A stretch of DNA of 32,472 nucleotides from positions 59,928 through 92,399 of the forward strand of contig NZUH01000024.1 in the NCBI GenBank assembly GCA_002697255.1, given 5' to 3'. Position 1 is the stretch's first letter. Each line of letters begins with the position of its first letter. The DNA is from Flavobacteriaceae bacterium (GTDB lineage Bacteria > Bacteroidota > Bacteroidia > Flavobacteriales > Flavobacteriaceae). Both the position numbers and the translations under genes were made by a program. Below, piece by piece: positions 15,446-24,016 of the stretch. The notes beneath the pieces were generated by a model. The model saw only the letters and a list, made by a program, of their open reading frames with translations. It was not told where the DNA came from and did no database searches.

Positions 15446-16879
15446 TTAATTTTTTAAAACTTTATTTTTAATATACATTTCTTTATTTAAATATTCAAAT
15501 TTTAAATTATCGTCGAATAGACCAAATATTTCTAATTTATTTTCATTTATATTTCTTGAATTAATTAAATCTAAAGTAAAGTTTAATAAGGGCTCATCAA
15601 TTTCACCGATTATACCCATTTCATATGGTCTTTCTTCAAATTCATAGTTTGGGCTAATTCCGTTAAAATAATCACTTTCACCATTAGCATTTAATATTTT
15701 TAAGACCAGTGGTTGTAAAGCATAGTTATGTGAAGTGTTTATATTTTGATTTGAAAAATCTTCAGAATCATAAATAGTAACAGATGCTTGGTATTTACCA
15801 TAAGTTGTTGTCCCGATTTGTATAATATTTATATAAGGTTTCAAACAATTTATTACCAATTCACTAGCTGACGCAGAGCTTTTAGTGGTTAGTATGTAAA
15901 GCTTACTCATGTTTAAACTATTTTCAGATGAGATGAATCTATTTATTAAATATTCAGGGTCATTATTTAACCAATAATTTTGAATATCAGGGTTCCATTC
16001 CTCTGTACTAAAAATTTCATTTTGAAATTGACCAGTAATTAGACTTGAAAGAAAAATAGCTGAATTCACACTTCCTCCAGGGTTATAACGAAGATCTAAA
16101 ATTAATTCATCAACAGAGTTAGATTTAAATTCAGAAAAAATAGTTTCAATATAGCTGTCATAATTTGAAACGAATTGATTATACATTAGATAACCAATTT
16201 TTTTATCTGAACTATTTATAATATTATAATGATAGACAGGGTTTTTGTTAAGTGGTTGCTTAGATAATTCAATATTTACATTTATTAAATTAATACTGTC
16301 ATCATTAATATTTTCAGTATTGAAATTGTTATAGTTTGCAAAATTAACTATGTAAATATCTTGAGATAATAAACCTGAATAGTTATTTATATTTAATAAA
16401 GTATTATTAATTCCCCTAAAGATATCTCCCCTTTTAATATTATTTATGTCTGCATTAGAACCTGGGTGAACATATCTAACAAAACCAAATATTTCATTTG
16501 ATGAATTTGGAATATAGCTTAGTCCATATTCCATTCCATTGGACACAGATGATCCATTGAAAAACTGCTCAAGTTCTATATAGTTGTCGACTATAACACT
16601 GAATTTATCTATACTCTCTCTTTCATAAATTAAAGATTCGAAGAGTATTTCAGGTGATTCAAAATTATTTAAGTAATTAGCATATTCATCAGATGAATCA
16701 AATCTGTTATTTGATAAATCAAAAATTTCTTGTTTATATAAATATACTGCATTCATTCCTTTCCAAACAAAATCATTTATTTCACTTGTATAAGCTCCGA
16801 GATCATCGTCATCTTCAAAACAACTGAAATTAACTAATGAAATTGCGGCTATGAGTAAAATTTTTTGGCTAAAATTCAT
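15446..16879 (-). CDS. S41 family (C-terminal processing type) protease, lipoprotein
   Basis: 477 aa. The N-terminus has a hydrophobic signal ending VNFSC (Cys20), followed by FEDDDD; acidic residues right after the lipidated Cys are typical of surface-exported lipoproteins in Bacteroidota. A PDZ-like region spans about 110-165 (NGMEYGLSYIP to RGDIFRGINNT). The protease domain has LDLRYNPGGS near 263, SASASE with predicted nucleophile Ser337, and GKYQ with predicted base Lys362. Their 25-residue spacing is the same as Ser430/Lys455 of E. coli Tsp. Substrate unknown. Co-directional with purB, 9 bp upstream. Confidence 0.9.
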   Translation of the reverse strand: MNFSQKILLIAAISLVNFSCFEDDDDLGAYTSEINDFVWKGMNAVYLYKQEIFDLSNNRFDSSDEYANYLNNFESPEILFESLIYERESIDKFSVIVDNYIELEQFFNGSSVSNGMEYGLSYIPNSSNEIFGFVRYVHPGSNADINNIKRGDIFRGINNTLLNINNYSGLLSQDIYIVNFANYNNFNTENINDDSINLINVNIELSKQPLNKNPVYHYNIINSSDKKIGYLMYNQFVSNYDSYIETIFSEFKSNSVDELILDLRYNPGGSVNSAIFLSSLITGQFQNEIFSTEEWNPDIQNYWLNNDPEYLINRFISSENSLNMSKLYILTTKSSASASELVINCLKPYINIIQIGTTTYGKYQASVTIYDSEDFSNQNINTSHNYALQPLVLKILNANGESDYFNGISPNYEFEERPYEMGIIGEIDEPLLNFTLDLINSRNINENKLEIFGLFDDNLKFEYLNKEMYIKNKVLKN

Positions 16880-16888
16880 TTAATAAAA

Positions 16889-18235
16889 TTAATGAATTCC
16901 AGTAAAATTATCTGGAGTAATATTTTTTAATTCCTCTTTTATAGAACTATCAATATTTAGATTGTTAATGAATTTATGAATATGATTTTTATCAATTTTT
17001 TCATTTGTTCTTGTCAATTCTTTTAGAGCTTCATAGGGCTTAGGATAGTTTATTCTTCTTAAGATAGTTTGAATTGCTTCAGCTATAACAGTCCAATTAT
17101 TTTCTAGATCAGCATTTATTTTGGATTTATTCACAATTAGTTTATTAATCCCATTTACTGTAGATTTAAAGCCAATTAAAGTATGGGCTATTGGAACACC
17201 TATGTTTCTTAAAACTGTACTGTCTGTCAGGTCCCTTTGAAGCCTAGATACCGGCAATTTTCGAGACAAGTATTCATAAATACTATTAGCATATCCAAGA
17301 TTTCCTTCGCTATTTTCAAAATCAATTGGATTTACTTTATGCGGCATAGCTGAGCTGCCTATTTCTCCTTCTTTGATTTTTTGTTTAAAATAATCCATAG
17401 AAATATATTGCCACATATCTCTGTTAAAGTCAATTAAAATAGTATTAATTCTCTTTAAATTATCAAATATTGCTGCAATATGATCATAATGCTCGATTTG
17501 AGTTGTTGGATATGAATGTTTAAGACCTAATTTTTTTTCTATAAAATCTTTTGAAAAATTCAACCAATTATATTCACTGTAAGCAACGTGATGGGCATTA
17601 AAATTCCCTGTTGCTCCTCCAAATTTTGCAGCAATTGGAACCTGTTTTAATAAAGTGAGTTGTTCGTCAATTCTAGTACTGAATACATTTATTTCTTTTC
17701 CAAGATTAGTAGGTGAAGCTGGTTGACCGTGAGTCCTGGCAAGCATTGAAATACCTTTCCATTTTTTTGATATATTCTTTATTGACTCTGTTAACTTATT
17801 TAATTGATCATAATATACATGATCAAACATTTTTTTTAAACTTAAAGGAATAGCAGTATTATTAATATCTTGTGAAGTTAGGCCAAAATGGATAAATTCA
17901 TTAAATTCTTTTAAATTCAAATCATTAAATTTATTTTTTAAAAAATATTCGACAGCTTTGACATCGTGATTTGTAATTTTTTCAATGTCTTTAATTTCAG
18001 CCGCATCTTTATTTGAAAAGTCTAAATAAATTTCACGAAGTTTATCAAATTTATTTCTGTCAAATTCTCTAAGCTCAGGAATATTAAATTCACATAAGCT
18101 GATGAAATATTCAATTTCTACAATTAGCCTGTATTTAATAAGAGCTTTTTCAGAAAAAAAATTATTTAATTCTTTTGTTTTATAAGAATATCTTCCATCA
18201 ATTGGGGAAATTGCATTTAAACTAGAAATAGACAT
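16889..18235 (-). CDS. purB: Adenylosuccinate lyase
   Basis: 448 aa enzyme of the fumarase/aspartase superfamily. It cleaves SAICAR to AICAR plus fumarate and adenylosuccinate to AMP plus fumarate in purine synthesis. Motifs are the opening SPIDGRYSYKT, TSQDINNTA near residue 122, ARTHGQPASPT near 165 and the superfamily signature GSSAMPHKVNP near 293. This is the longer, E. coli-like PurB branch (SPIDGRY start). A TAACTTTG box 22-29 bp upstream of the start suggests its own promoter in addition to any read-through from the rlmH-rdgB unit. Confidence 0.96.
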   Translation of the reverse strand: MSISSLNAISPIDGRYSYKTKELNNFFSEKALIKYRLIVEIEYFISLCEFNIPELREFDRNKFDKLREIYLDFSNKDAAEIKDIEKITNHDVKAVEYFLKNKFNDLNLKEFNEFIHFGLTSQDINNTAIPLSLKKMFDHVYYDQLNKLTESIKNISKKWKGISMLARTHGQPASPTNLGKEINVFSTRIDEQLTLLKQVPIAAKFGGATGNFNAHHVAYSEYNWLNFSKDFIEKKLGLKHSYPTTQIEHYDHIAAIFDNLKRINTILIDFNRDMWQYISMDYFKQKIKEGEIGSSAMPHKVNPIDFENSEGNLGYANSIYEYLSRKLPVSRLQRDLTDSTVLRNIGVPIAHTLIGFKSTVNGINKLIVNKSKINADLENNWTVIAEAIQTILRRINYPKPYEALKELTRTNEKIDKNHIHKFINNLNIDSSIKEELKNITPDNFTGIH

Positions 18236-18256
18236 AAATTTATGTTCTTAGTTTTG

Positions 18257-18264
18257 CAAAGTTA
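18257..18264 (-). promoter_or_regulatory. -7 box upstream of purB
   Basis: Reads TAACTTTG on the minus strand, a perfect TAnnTTTG match, 21 bp before the purB start codon. No TTG lies at the expected -33 distance, so the call is tentative. Confidence 0.4.
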
Positions 18265-18327
18265 ATTAAATTATTACATTTTTTAGCTTGTTTTGGTTTT
18301 CTAAAACTTAAATAAAATACTCAGACA

Positions 18328-19104
18328 TTAATTCTTAATAGATCTGTTTAATACTTTATATTCTTCATAACATTCGCTAATTGCGTCTAAAACTTGTAGG
18401 TCATTTGCTTTATTTATAAAATCTTCAGAGTAATTACATTGCGTAATTAAAAACTCTAAATCAACTCTATCTATATCAAGAAGTTCTATAAGCATTTCTC
18501 TATCAAATCTATTTGCAAGAATATTTCTAATTTGATCATCCTGTTTCATTTTTTTCAATTTTCTTAATTGATTTGGTTCGCGACCAAAAATTTTATACAA
18601 AAAATCAACCGGATTAAATATTGCATTTAAAGCCTTAGTAACTGCACTTGTAGGTCTAACACTTGATTCATATCCAACATTTGGTAGTCCAGAAATACTA
18701 TATCTGTTATTATTATTTATTGGAACTTGTTTAATATCAATTTCTAAAAAACCAGTAAGTTTCATTTCATATACAACAACTTCTTCAAGAGCTAATGACA
18801 ACTCAGTAAGTTCGATAATTGTATTTGTATTGTAGTTTATCCAATCATTAGTAACTCTAACTTTTATTGATTTAAATCCTAAATGAGAGAAATGAAGTGT
18901 ATCACTTACAGAGGCACTTATTTTAAATTCTCCATTTATATTTGTTGAGGTGCCAATAACTTTATTAAGATTAACAATATTCACATTTTCAATTGATTGA
19001 TTATTTTTTGAGTTAACTATTGTTCCCATAACCTCATATAAGTTTTGAGAAATAATGTTACTAAAAACAAAAAAAATAATTGTAAAGATTATAATTCTTT
19101 TCAT
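18328..19104 (-). CDS. Exported carboxypeptidase-regulatory-like domain protein with helical C-terminal domain
   Basis: 258 aa. A signal peptide (about 1-19, ending in FSNIISQ) is followed by a beta-sandwich of the CarboxypepD_reg-like type (about 22-110: VMGTIVNSKNNQSIENVNIV, GTSTNINGEFKI, LHFSHLGFK). The ALEEVVVY motif that normally leads into a TonB plug in SusC-like receptors is present, but no plug or barrel follows. Instead there is a charged helical region (about 170-258). The gene lies 21 bp after rdgB and 92 bp before purB. Periplasmic or outer-membrane-associated location is expected; function unknown. Confidence 0.82.
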   Translation of the reverse strand: MKRIIIFTIIFFVFSNIISQNLYEVMGTIVNSKNNQSIENVNIVNLNKVIGTSTNINGEFKISASVSDTLHFSHLGFKSIKVRVTNDWINYNTNTIIELTELSLALEEVVVYEMKLTGFLEIDIKQVPINNNNRYSISGLPNVGYESSVRPTSAVTKALNAIFNPVDFLYKIFGREPNQLRKLKKMKQDDQIRNILANRFDREMLIELLDIDRVDLEFLITQCNYSEDFINKANDLQVLDAISECYEEYKVLNRSIKN

Positions 19105-19125
19105 TTTTTAAATATAAATACTTAT

Positions 19126-19725
19126 TTAAATACTTATTTCATTAATCTGGTAAAGATTTGTTAAAAAATTAACAAGTTTAAAAACTGCAATTGATCGGTG
19201 GGCTATTATATTTTTTTCTTGAACAGTCATTTGTCCAAAAGACCTTTTACTTCCTATTGGAATGAATATTGGATCATATCCAAAACCTGATTTACCCATT
19301 CTCTTAGTTGAAATAGTTCCGTTACAAATTCCTTCAAATGTTTTTATTGATCCATTGATGTTTAACGAAATTACAGTTTTAAATCTAGCGTTTCTGTTTG
19401 TTTCTTTTTTTAACAAATACAGTAGCTTGTTAATATTATCTTCTGAAGTGGCATTCAAACCTGCAAATCTTTTTGATAAAACACCTGGAGCACCGTCAAG
19501 AGCCTCAACCTCTAATCCTGTATCGTCAGCAAAACAATCATAACCTGTTTTTTGCTTAACAGCAATACATTTTATTTTTGAATTTTCAATAATTGTTTTT
19601 TTTTCTTCTGTTATTTCTTCCTTAAAGCCAATGTCTTTTAAGCTTAATATTTCAAAAGAATTAGATAGAAGATCTTTAACTTCATCTAATTTATTATTGT
19701 TGTGTGTAGCAAAAACAAGTTTCAT
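19126..19725 (-). CDS. rdgB: Non-canonical purine NTP pyrophosphatase (RdgB/HAM1 family)
   Basis: 199 aa. Hydrolyses dITP, XTP and ITP to monophosphates, keeping deaminated purines out of nucleic acids. Signatures are the N-terminal FATHNNNKLDEV, the DDTGLEVEAL metal-binding block (about 67-76), GAPGVLSKRFAG and SGFGYDPIFIP near residue 148. All catalytic regions are intact. Its ATG shares one base with the rlmH stop (TAATG), which indicates translational coupling. Confidence 0.96.
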   Translation of the reverse strand: MKLVFATHNNNKLDEVKDLLSNSFEILSLKDIGFKEEITEEKKTIIENSKIKCIAVKQKTGYDCFADDTGLEVEALDGAPGVLSKRFAGLNATSEDNINKLLYLLKKETNRNARFKTVISLNINGSIKTFEGICNGTISTKRMGKSGFGYDPIFIPIGSKRSFGQMTVQEKNIIAHRSIAVFKLVNFLTNLYQINEISI

Positions 19726-20192
19726 TATTTGTTGTGATAAGGAATATTATTAATAATTGTTAATGATCTGTAGAGTTGTTCTACAAAAAATAATCTGGCC
19801 ATGTCATGAGAAAAAGTCATTTTTGATAAAGCTATTTTATTTTTAGCAAATTCTCTAATTTCTTTATTGAATCCGTAGGCACCGCCAACTACAAATGTTA
19901 TATTTTTAAATCCGTTTATCATCTGTTTATGTATGAAATTTGAAAATTCAAATGAGTTGTATACTTTACCATTTTCGTCAAGTAAAATTATTATATCTTC
20001 TTTATTAATATGTTTTAATATAAGTTCAGAATCTGATTTTATTATCAACGATTTTTGAAATGATTTATTTTTATTTTTTAAACAATGAATCTTAAATTTA
20101 ATAAAATGCTTAATTTTACTTTCATAATTTTCTATTAATTTTTCTATATTACTATTTTTATTTTTTCCGATATAAAGAAGCTTAATATTCAT
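19725..20192 (-). CDS. rlmH: 23S rRNA pseudouridine-1915 N3-methyltransferase
   Basis: 155 aa SPOUT methyltransferase that methylates pseudouridine 1915 in helix 69 of 23S rRNA, working as a homodimer. Family features: N-terminal IKLLYIGKNK, the SAM-binding knot segment TFVVGGAYGFNKEIRE (about 103-118), SKMTFSHDMARLFFVEQLYR and the C-terminal NNIPYHNK with the conserved Tyr-His. Length is standard. First gene of a minus-strand group; a 77-bp divergent gap separates it from priA. Confidence 0.97.
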   Translation of the reverse strand: MNIKLLYIGKNKNSNIEKLIENYESKIKHFIKFKIHCLKNKNKSFQKSLIIKSDSELILKHINKEDIIILLDENGKVYNSFEFSNFIHKQMINGFKNITFVVGGAYGFNKEIREFAKNKIALSKMTFSHDMARLFFVEQLYRSLTIINNIPYHNK

Positions 20193-20202
20193 ATTGGTAT
20201 TC

Positions 20203-20224
20203 TTTTAACTATAGTTTTAACTAT
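20203..20224. repeat. Tandem 10-mer TTTTAACTAT, two copies, period 12
   Basis: TTTTAACTAT occurs at 20203-20212 and 20215-20224, separated by AG; the junction AACTATAGTT is itself a palindrome. It lies in the rlmH/priA divergent gap, in the predicted rlmH leader. It could be a regulator site or chance in AT-rich DNA. Confidence 0.35.
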
Positions 20225-20233
20225 TTATTGGTT

Positions 20234-20260
20234 CAAAAATATTATTTTAAAATTAAACAA
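20234..20260 (-). promoter_or_regulatory. Candidate promoter of the rlmH operon
   Basis: On the minus strand TTG (20260-20258), a 16-bp spacer and TATTTTTG (20241-20234). The -7 box is perfect; the spacer is a little shorter than the 19 bp seen at rpmE2 and rpmH. Confidence 0.4.
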
Positions 20261-20268
20261 TTATTTAA

Positions 20269-22710
20269 ATGAGTTATTATGTTGAGGTAATACTTCCTAT
20301 TCCCCTTAATCAAAAGTTCACGTATTTAATATCAAAAGACGAATTTGATTTTATAAAGCCAGGTATGAGAATAGTCGTACCGTTTGGGAAATCAAAATTG
20401 TATACTTCAATTGCATATCAAATACATAAAAATTTTCACGGGGATTATGATTTGAAATCAATAACCCAAATTATCGATAAAATTCCGATTGTAAATAGTT
20501 TTCAGTTAAAGTTCTGGGATTGGGTGTCAAGATATTATTTTACTTCAATAGGCGATGTTATGAGAGCATCAATTCCTAGTAATTTAATTCTACAAAGTGA
20601 AACAATAATAACATTAGACCCTGATACGAATTTTGATGATGACAAGTTAGATGAGTTTGAGTTTTTAATAATTGAAGCAATAAGAATTGAGGGTCAAATT
20701 TCAATCAAGGATGTTTCAGACATAATTAATAAGAAAAATATTTTTTCTATCATAACCAAAATGTCAAATATGAGACTAATTAGGGTTAATGAAAAAATTT
20801 ACTCAAAATACAAACCTAAGCTTGTTAAATGCGTAAGATTAAATAAGGATTTTAAAGAAAAAAATATTGAATTTTTTTTTAAAAATGCCAAAATACAACT
20901 TAACATTTATAAATACTTTCAAAGGATGAAATCAGAGTTTAACTCTCACATTAAGGTTTCTGATTTTAAAAACATATCACCAAGTTACTCTTCTGCTATA
21001 AAAAAATTGGTTGATAAACAGGTTTTTGAATATTATGATATGGAGGTGAAAAGAAATTATATTGAAGATAAAATCAGGTCTTCAAATTTAAATCTAAGTG
21101 ACAATCAAAAAGTTGCATTTGATAAAATTAATCTTCTTTTTGAAAAGCAAAATGTCATTTTGTTTAAAGGTGTTACATCTTCAGGTAAAACCGAAGTTTA
21201 TATTAGCTTAATTAAAAAACTCCTTAATTCAAATCAACAAGTCTTATATTTAGTTCCTGAAATTGCCTTAACAACTCAATTAGTGGAAAGACTTAAGGTT
21301 TATTTTTCTGAAAATCTTGTTGTGTATCATTCAGGTTTAAATATCAATCAAAGGGCGGAGCTTTGGAATGATTTAATGAAAAACGAAAAACCACAGGTTA
21401 TTATAGGTGCCCGATCTTCAATTTTTTTACCGTTCAGTAATCTGAAATTAATTATTATTGACGAAGAACATGAACAAACCTATAAACAGTTTGAGCCATC
21501 TCCTAGATATCATGCAAGAGATTCTTCTTTGATTTTAGCAAATATTCATAATTCAAAAGTGTTGCTTGGTTCTGCAACCCCTTCTATTGAAAGTTATTTT
21601 AATTGTGAAGAATCAAATAAATTTTCACTGGTTGAATTAAACGAAAGGTATGGAAATATCGAACTTCCTAAAATTAATATTATTGATCTTTCTAAAAAGA
21701 TTCGTGCTGGAAATATGCATGGGCTTTTTTCTGACACCTTGTTAAAAAATATTAGTGGTTCAGTCGAGCGTAATAAGCAGGTGATACTTTTTCAAAACAG
21801 AAGGGGGTATTCTCCAGTGCTTGAATGTAACAATTGTGGATTTTCTCCAAGATGTGTTAACTGTGATGTTAGTTTAACTTATCATTATTCGAAAAACATA
21901 TTGAGATGCCATTATTGTGGATATAATGAAAAAACTCACAGTACTTGTCATAAGTGTCAAAGTAAAGATTTTCTTTCTAAGGGATTTGGGACGGAACAAG
22001 TTGAAATTGAGCTAAAAGGGTTTTTTCCAAATTTAAAAGTCATTAGGCTTGATCATGATACAACCAGGGGAAAAAAAAGTTTTAAAAAAATTATTAATTC
22101 CTTTGAAAATCATGATTATGATGTTTTGATTGGTACACAGATGGTAACAAAAGGATTAGATTTTAGAAATGTTTCTTTAGTTGGGGTCATGAATTTAGAT
22201 AACTCGATAAATTTTCCTGATTTTAGGTCCTACGAACGATGTTATCAATTAGTTCAGCAAGTTGCTGGAAGATCAGGAAGATCTAAAGAAAGAGGTGAGG
22301 TTATTATACAAACTTACAATTCAGAAAATAATATTATTTCACACATAATTAGCGGAGATTACAAAAAATTTTACAAAAATCAGATTATTGACCGAAAAAA
22401 ATTCAATTACCCACCATTTATAAAACTTATCAAAATCACCATTAAACATAAAGATTTAAACAGGGTTAATAATTCTTCAAGTTGGTTTTTTAATAGGATC
22501 TTACCATACTTTAAAAATAATTTGCTTGGACCGGAGTTTCCATATATTTCTAGAATTCGAAATAAGTATCAAAAAAATATTTTGATTAAAATACCAAAAG
22601 AGCATTCATTATCAGGTGTAAAAAAAATTATTAAAAAATCAATAACTACTTTTCACTCAATTTCAGATTATAGGTCTGTTCAAGTAATTGTAGATGTTGA
22701 CCCTTATTAA
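20269..22710 (+). CDS. priA: Primosomal protein N' (replication restart helicase PriA)
   Basis: 813 aa superfamily 2 helicase that recognises stalled forks and reloads the replisome. The N-terminal DNA-binding domain (YYVEVILPIPLNQKFTY) comes first. The helicase core has Walker A GVTSSGKTE near residue 302, DEEHEQTYKQ and GSATPS. A zinc-binding insertion of eight cysteines (CNNCGFSPRCVNC ... CHYCG ... CHKC) spans about 520-564. Motif V/VI QVAGRSGR is intact. Divergent from rlmH. No clear -7 box is seen in front of it. Confidence 0.97.
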   Translation: MSYYVEVILPIPLNQKFTYLISKDEFDFIKPGMRIVVPFGKSKLYTSIAYQIHKNFHGDYDLKSITQIIDKIPIVNSFQLKFWDWVSRYYFTSIGDVMRASIPSNLILQSETIITLDPDTNFDDDKLDEFEFLIIEAIRIEGQISIKDVSDIINKKNIFSIITKMSNMRLIRVNEKIYSKYKPKLVKCVRLNKDFKEKNIEFFFKNAKIQLNIYKYFQRMKSEFNSHIKVSDFKNISPSYSSAIKKLVDKQVFEYYDMEVKRNYIEDKIRSSNLNLSDNQKVAFDKINLLFEKQNVILFKGVTSSGKTEVYISLIKKLLNSNQQVLYLVPEIALTTQLVERLKVYFSENLVVYHSGLNINQRAELWNDLMKNEKPQVIIGARSSIFLPFSNLKLIIIDEEHEQTYKQFEPSPRYHARDSSLILANIHNSKVLLGSATPSIESYFNCEESNKFSLVELNERYGNIELPKINIIDLSKKIRAGNMHGLFSDTLLKNISGSVERNKQVILFQNRRGYSPVLECNNCGFSPRCVNCDVSLTYHYSKNILRCHYCGYNEKTHSTCHKCQSKDFLSKGFGTEQVEIELKGFFPNLKVIRLDHDTTRGKKSFKKIINSFENHDYDVLIGTQMVTKGLDFRNVSLVGVMNLDNSINFPDFRSYERCYQLVQQVAGRSGRSKERGEVIIQTYNSENNIISHIISGDYKKFYKNQIIDRKKFNYPPFIKLIKITIKHKDLNRVNNSSSWFFNRILPYFKNNLLGPEFPYISRIRNKYQKNILIKIPKEHSLSGVKKIIKKSITTFHSISDYRSVQVIVDVDPY

Positions 22711-22773
22711 TTTAAATATTTAACCTGTTAATATTTGTAAATAAGACTATTATTTAATATTTGGTTGAAAAAA

Positions 22774-22790
22774 TTATCAAAACATGATAA
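22774..22790. repeat. Inverted repeat TTATCA-N5-TGATAA upstream of rpsF
   Basis: Perfect 6-bp arms around AAACA, located where the -33 region of the rpsF promoter would be expected; no TTG is found at that distance. Candidate operator or activator site. Confidence 0.4.
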
Positions 22791-22797
22791 AATTATC

Positions 22798-22805
22798 TAT
22801 TTTTG
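22798..22805 (+). promoter_or_regulatory. -7 box of the rpsF-rpsR-rplI operon
   Basis: TATTTTTG matches TAnnTTTG. It overlaps the track start of the rpsF ORF (22803), which supports the downstream ATG at 22833. The leader would be only about 20-25 nt. Confidence 0.55.
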
Positions 22806-22832
22806 CACGCATTAAATTTAAAAATTATTAAA

Positions 22833-23174
22833 ATGAATCATTATGAAACTGTTTTCATTCTTAATCCCGTTTTGTCTGAAGAGCAGACAAAGGAAACAGT
22901 CCTTAAATATGAAAAGTTTTTAACATCGAAAGGTGCAAAAATGATATCTAAAGAGGATTGGGGACTTAAGAAATTAGCTTATCCAATTCAAAAGAAAAAA
23001 AGTGGTTTTTATCATCTTTTAGAATACACTGTTGATGCTACAATTATTTCTGATCTAGAGTTACAGTTTAGAAGAGATGAGAGATTTATGAGGCACCTTA
23101 CTGTCAGGCTTGATAAGCATGCTGTTGAATGGGCAAAGAAGAGAAGAGATAAATTAAATAAAAAAGAAGTATAA
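22833..23174 (+). CDS. rpsF: 30S ribosomal protein bS6
   Basis: 113 aa small-subunit protein that binds 16S rRNA together with bS18. The sequence [18 protein letters not shown], the [21 protein letters not shown] block and [18 protein letters not shown] are standard bS6. I use the ATG at 22833 and not the track start at 22803, since the family begins at NHYETVF and the earlier start falls within the -7 box. First gene of the conserved rpsF-rpsR-rplI operon, 2 bp from rpsR. Confidence 0.97.
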   Translation: MNHYETVFILNPVLSEEQTKETVLKYEKFLTSKGAKMISKEDWGLKKLAYPIQKKKSGFYHLLEYTVDATIISDLELQFRRDERFMRHLTVRLDKHAVEWAKKRRDKLNKKEV

Positions 23175-23176
23175 TT

Positions 23177-23473
23177 ATGGCAAGTATTCAAGAAGAAGCT
23201 TCAGGTAAAAAAGGCGGTGAAATTAGATATCTAACCCCCTTAAATATTGACAACACTACTGTTAAAAAGTATTGTAGATTCAAAAAATATGGAATAAAAT
23301 ATGTGGATTATAAAGATTCAGGTTTTCTGTTAAAGTTTGTAAATGAACAAGGTAAATTATTACCTAGAAGATTAACAGGTACTTCATTAAAGTATCAAAG
23401 AAAAGTTTCTGTAGCGGTAAAAAGAGCTAGACATTTAGCCTTGTTACCATATGTAGCTGATTTATTAAAATAA
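23177..23473 (+). CDS. rpsR: 30S ribosomal protein bS18
   Basis: 98 aa. Core family sequence is [18 protein letters not shown], followed by [35 protein letters not shown] with the usual basic stretches. A single Cys (in KKYC) means no zinc ribbon. The N-terminal ~20 residues ([15 protein letters not shown]) are the longer polar tail seen in Bacteroidota. It sits between rpsF and rplI. Confidence 0.97.
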   Translation: MASIQEEASGKKGGEIRYLTPLNIDNTTVKKYCRFKKYGIKYVDYKDSGFLLKFVNEQGKLLPRRLTGTSLKYQRKVSVAVKRARHLALLPYVADLLK

Positions 23474-23484
23474 AAATTTACGAT

Positions 23485-23937
23485 ATGGAGATTATATTAA
23501 AAATAGATGTAGAGGGTGTAGGTTTTAAAGACGATATCATTAACGTTAAAAACGGTTTTGGTAGAAATTTTTTAATTCCTAATGGATCTGCAATTCTCGC
23601 TACACCAAGTGCGAAAAAAATCTTAGCAGAAAATATTAAACAACAAGTTGTTAAGGATAAAAAGGTAATTGACGACGCTAATAAGCTTGAGAAAAAAATT
23701 TCAGGATTAGATATTAGAATTAAAGCTAAAGTTGGTGAAGGAGTAAAATTATTTGGATCTGTTAATAACATCAATGTTCAAAAAGAACTTGCAGAAAACG
23801 GTGTTGATGTAGATAAAAAGTCAATAATAATTTCTGGTAACAATATAAAACAATTAGGGAAATATTCTGCAAAAATTAGACTTCATCGTGAAGTGATTTT
23901 TGACTTCCCATTTGAAGTAGTTGCTGAAAAGAAATAG
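23485..23937 (+). CDS. rplI: 50S ribosomal protein bL9
   Basis: 150 aa. The N-terminal globular domain starts MEIILKIDVEGVGFKDDIINVKNGFGRNFLIP, followed by the connecting helix and the C-terminal domain (LFGSVNNINVQKEL). Both domains are complete. Third gene of the operon, 11 bp after rpsR; transcription probably stops at the hairpin right after it. The opposite-strand ORF 23478-23774 is a shadow of this gene. Confidence 0.97.
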   Translation: MEIILKIDVEGVGFKDDIINVKNGFGRNFLIPNGSAILATPSAKKILAENIKQQVVKDKKVIDDANKLEKKISGLDIRIKAKVGEGVKLFGSVNNINVQKELAENGVDVDKKSIIISGNNIKQLGKYSAKIRLHREVIFDFPFEVVAEKK

Positions 23938-23960
23938 AACCATTATAAATTCTAATTTTA

Positions 23961-23992
23961 AAAACACCTGCTTTAGTAGGTGTTTTTTTTTT
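23961..23992 (+). terminator. Intrinsic terminator after rplI
   Basis: AACACCTGC pairs with GTAGGTGTT (one G-T pair) around a TTTA loop, followed by a long T run. It lies 23 bp after the rplI stop and 25 bp before hisS, inside the spurious 5' extension of the hisS ORF. Confidence 0.92.
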
Positions 23993-24016
23993 AATTTAAC
24001 TAATTTTAATCAACAA

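Noticed and set aside
19262-19543. Plus-strand ORF of 93 aa
   Set aside because: Antisense shadow of rdgB.
23478-23774. Minus-strand ORF of 98 aa
   Set aside because: Antisense shadow of rplI, a certain ribosomal protein gene.
23921-24016. 5' extension of hisS as given in the ORF track
   Set aside because: It would be translated through the rplI terminator hairpin and overlaps rplI; family sequence starts at 24017.
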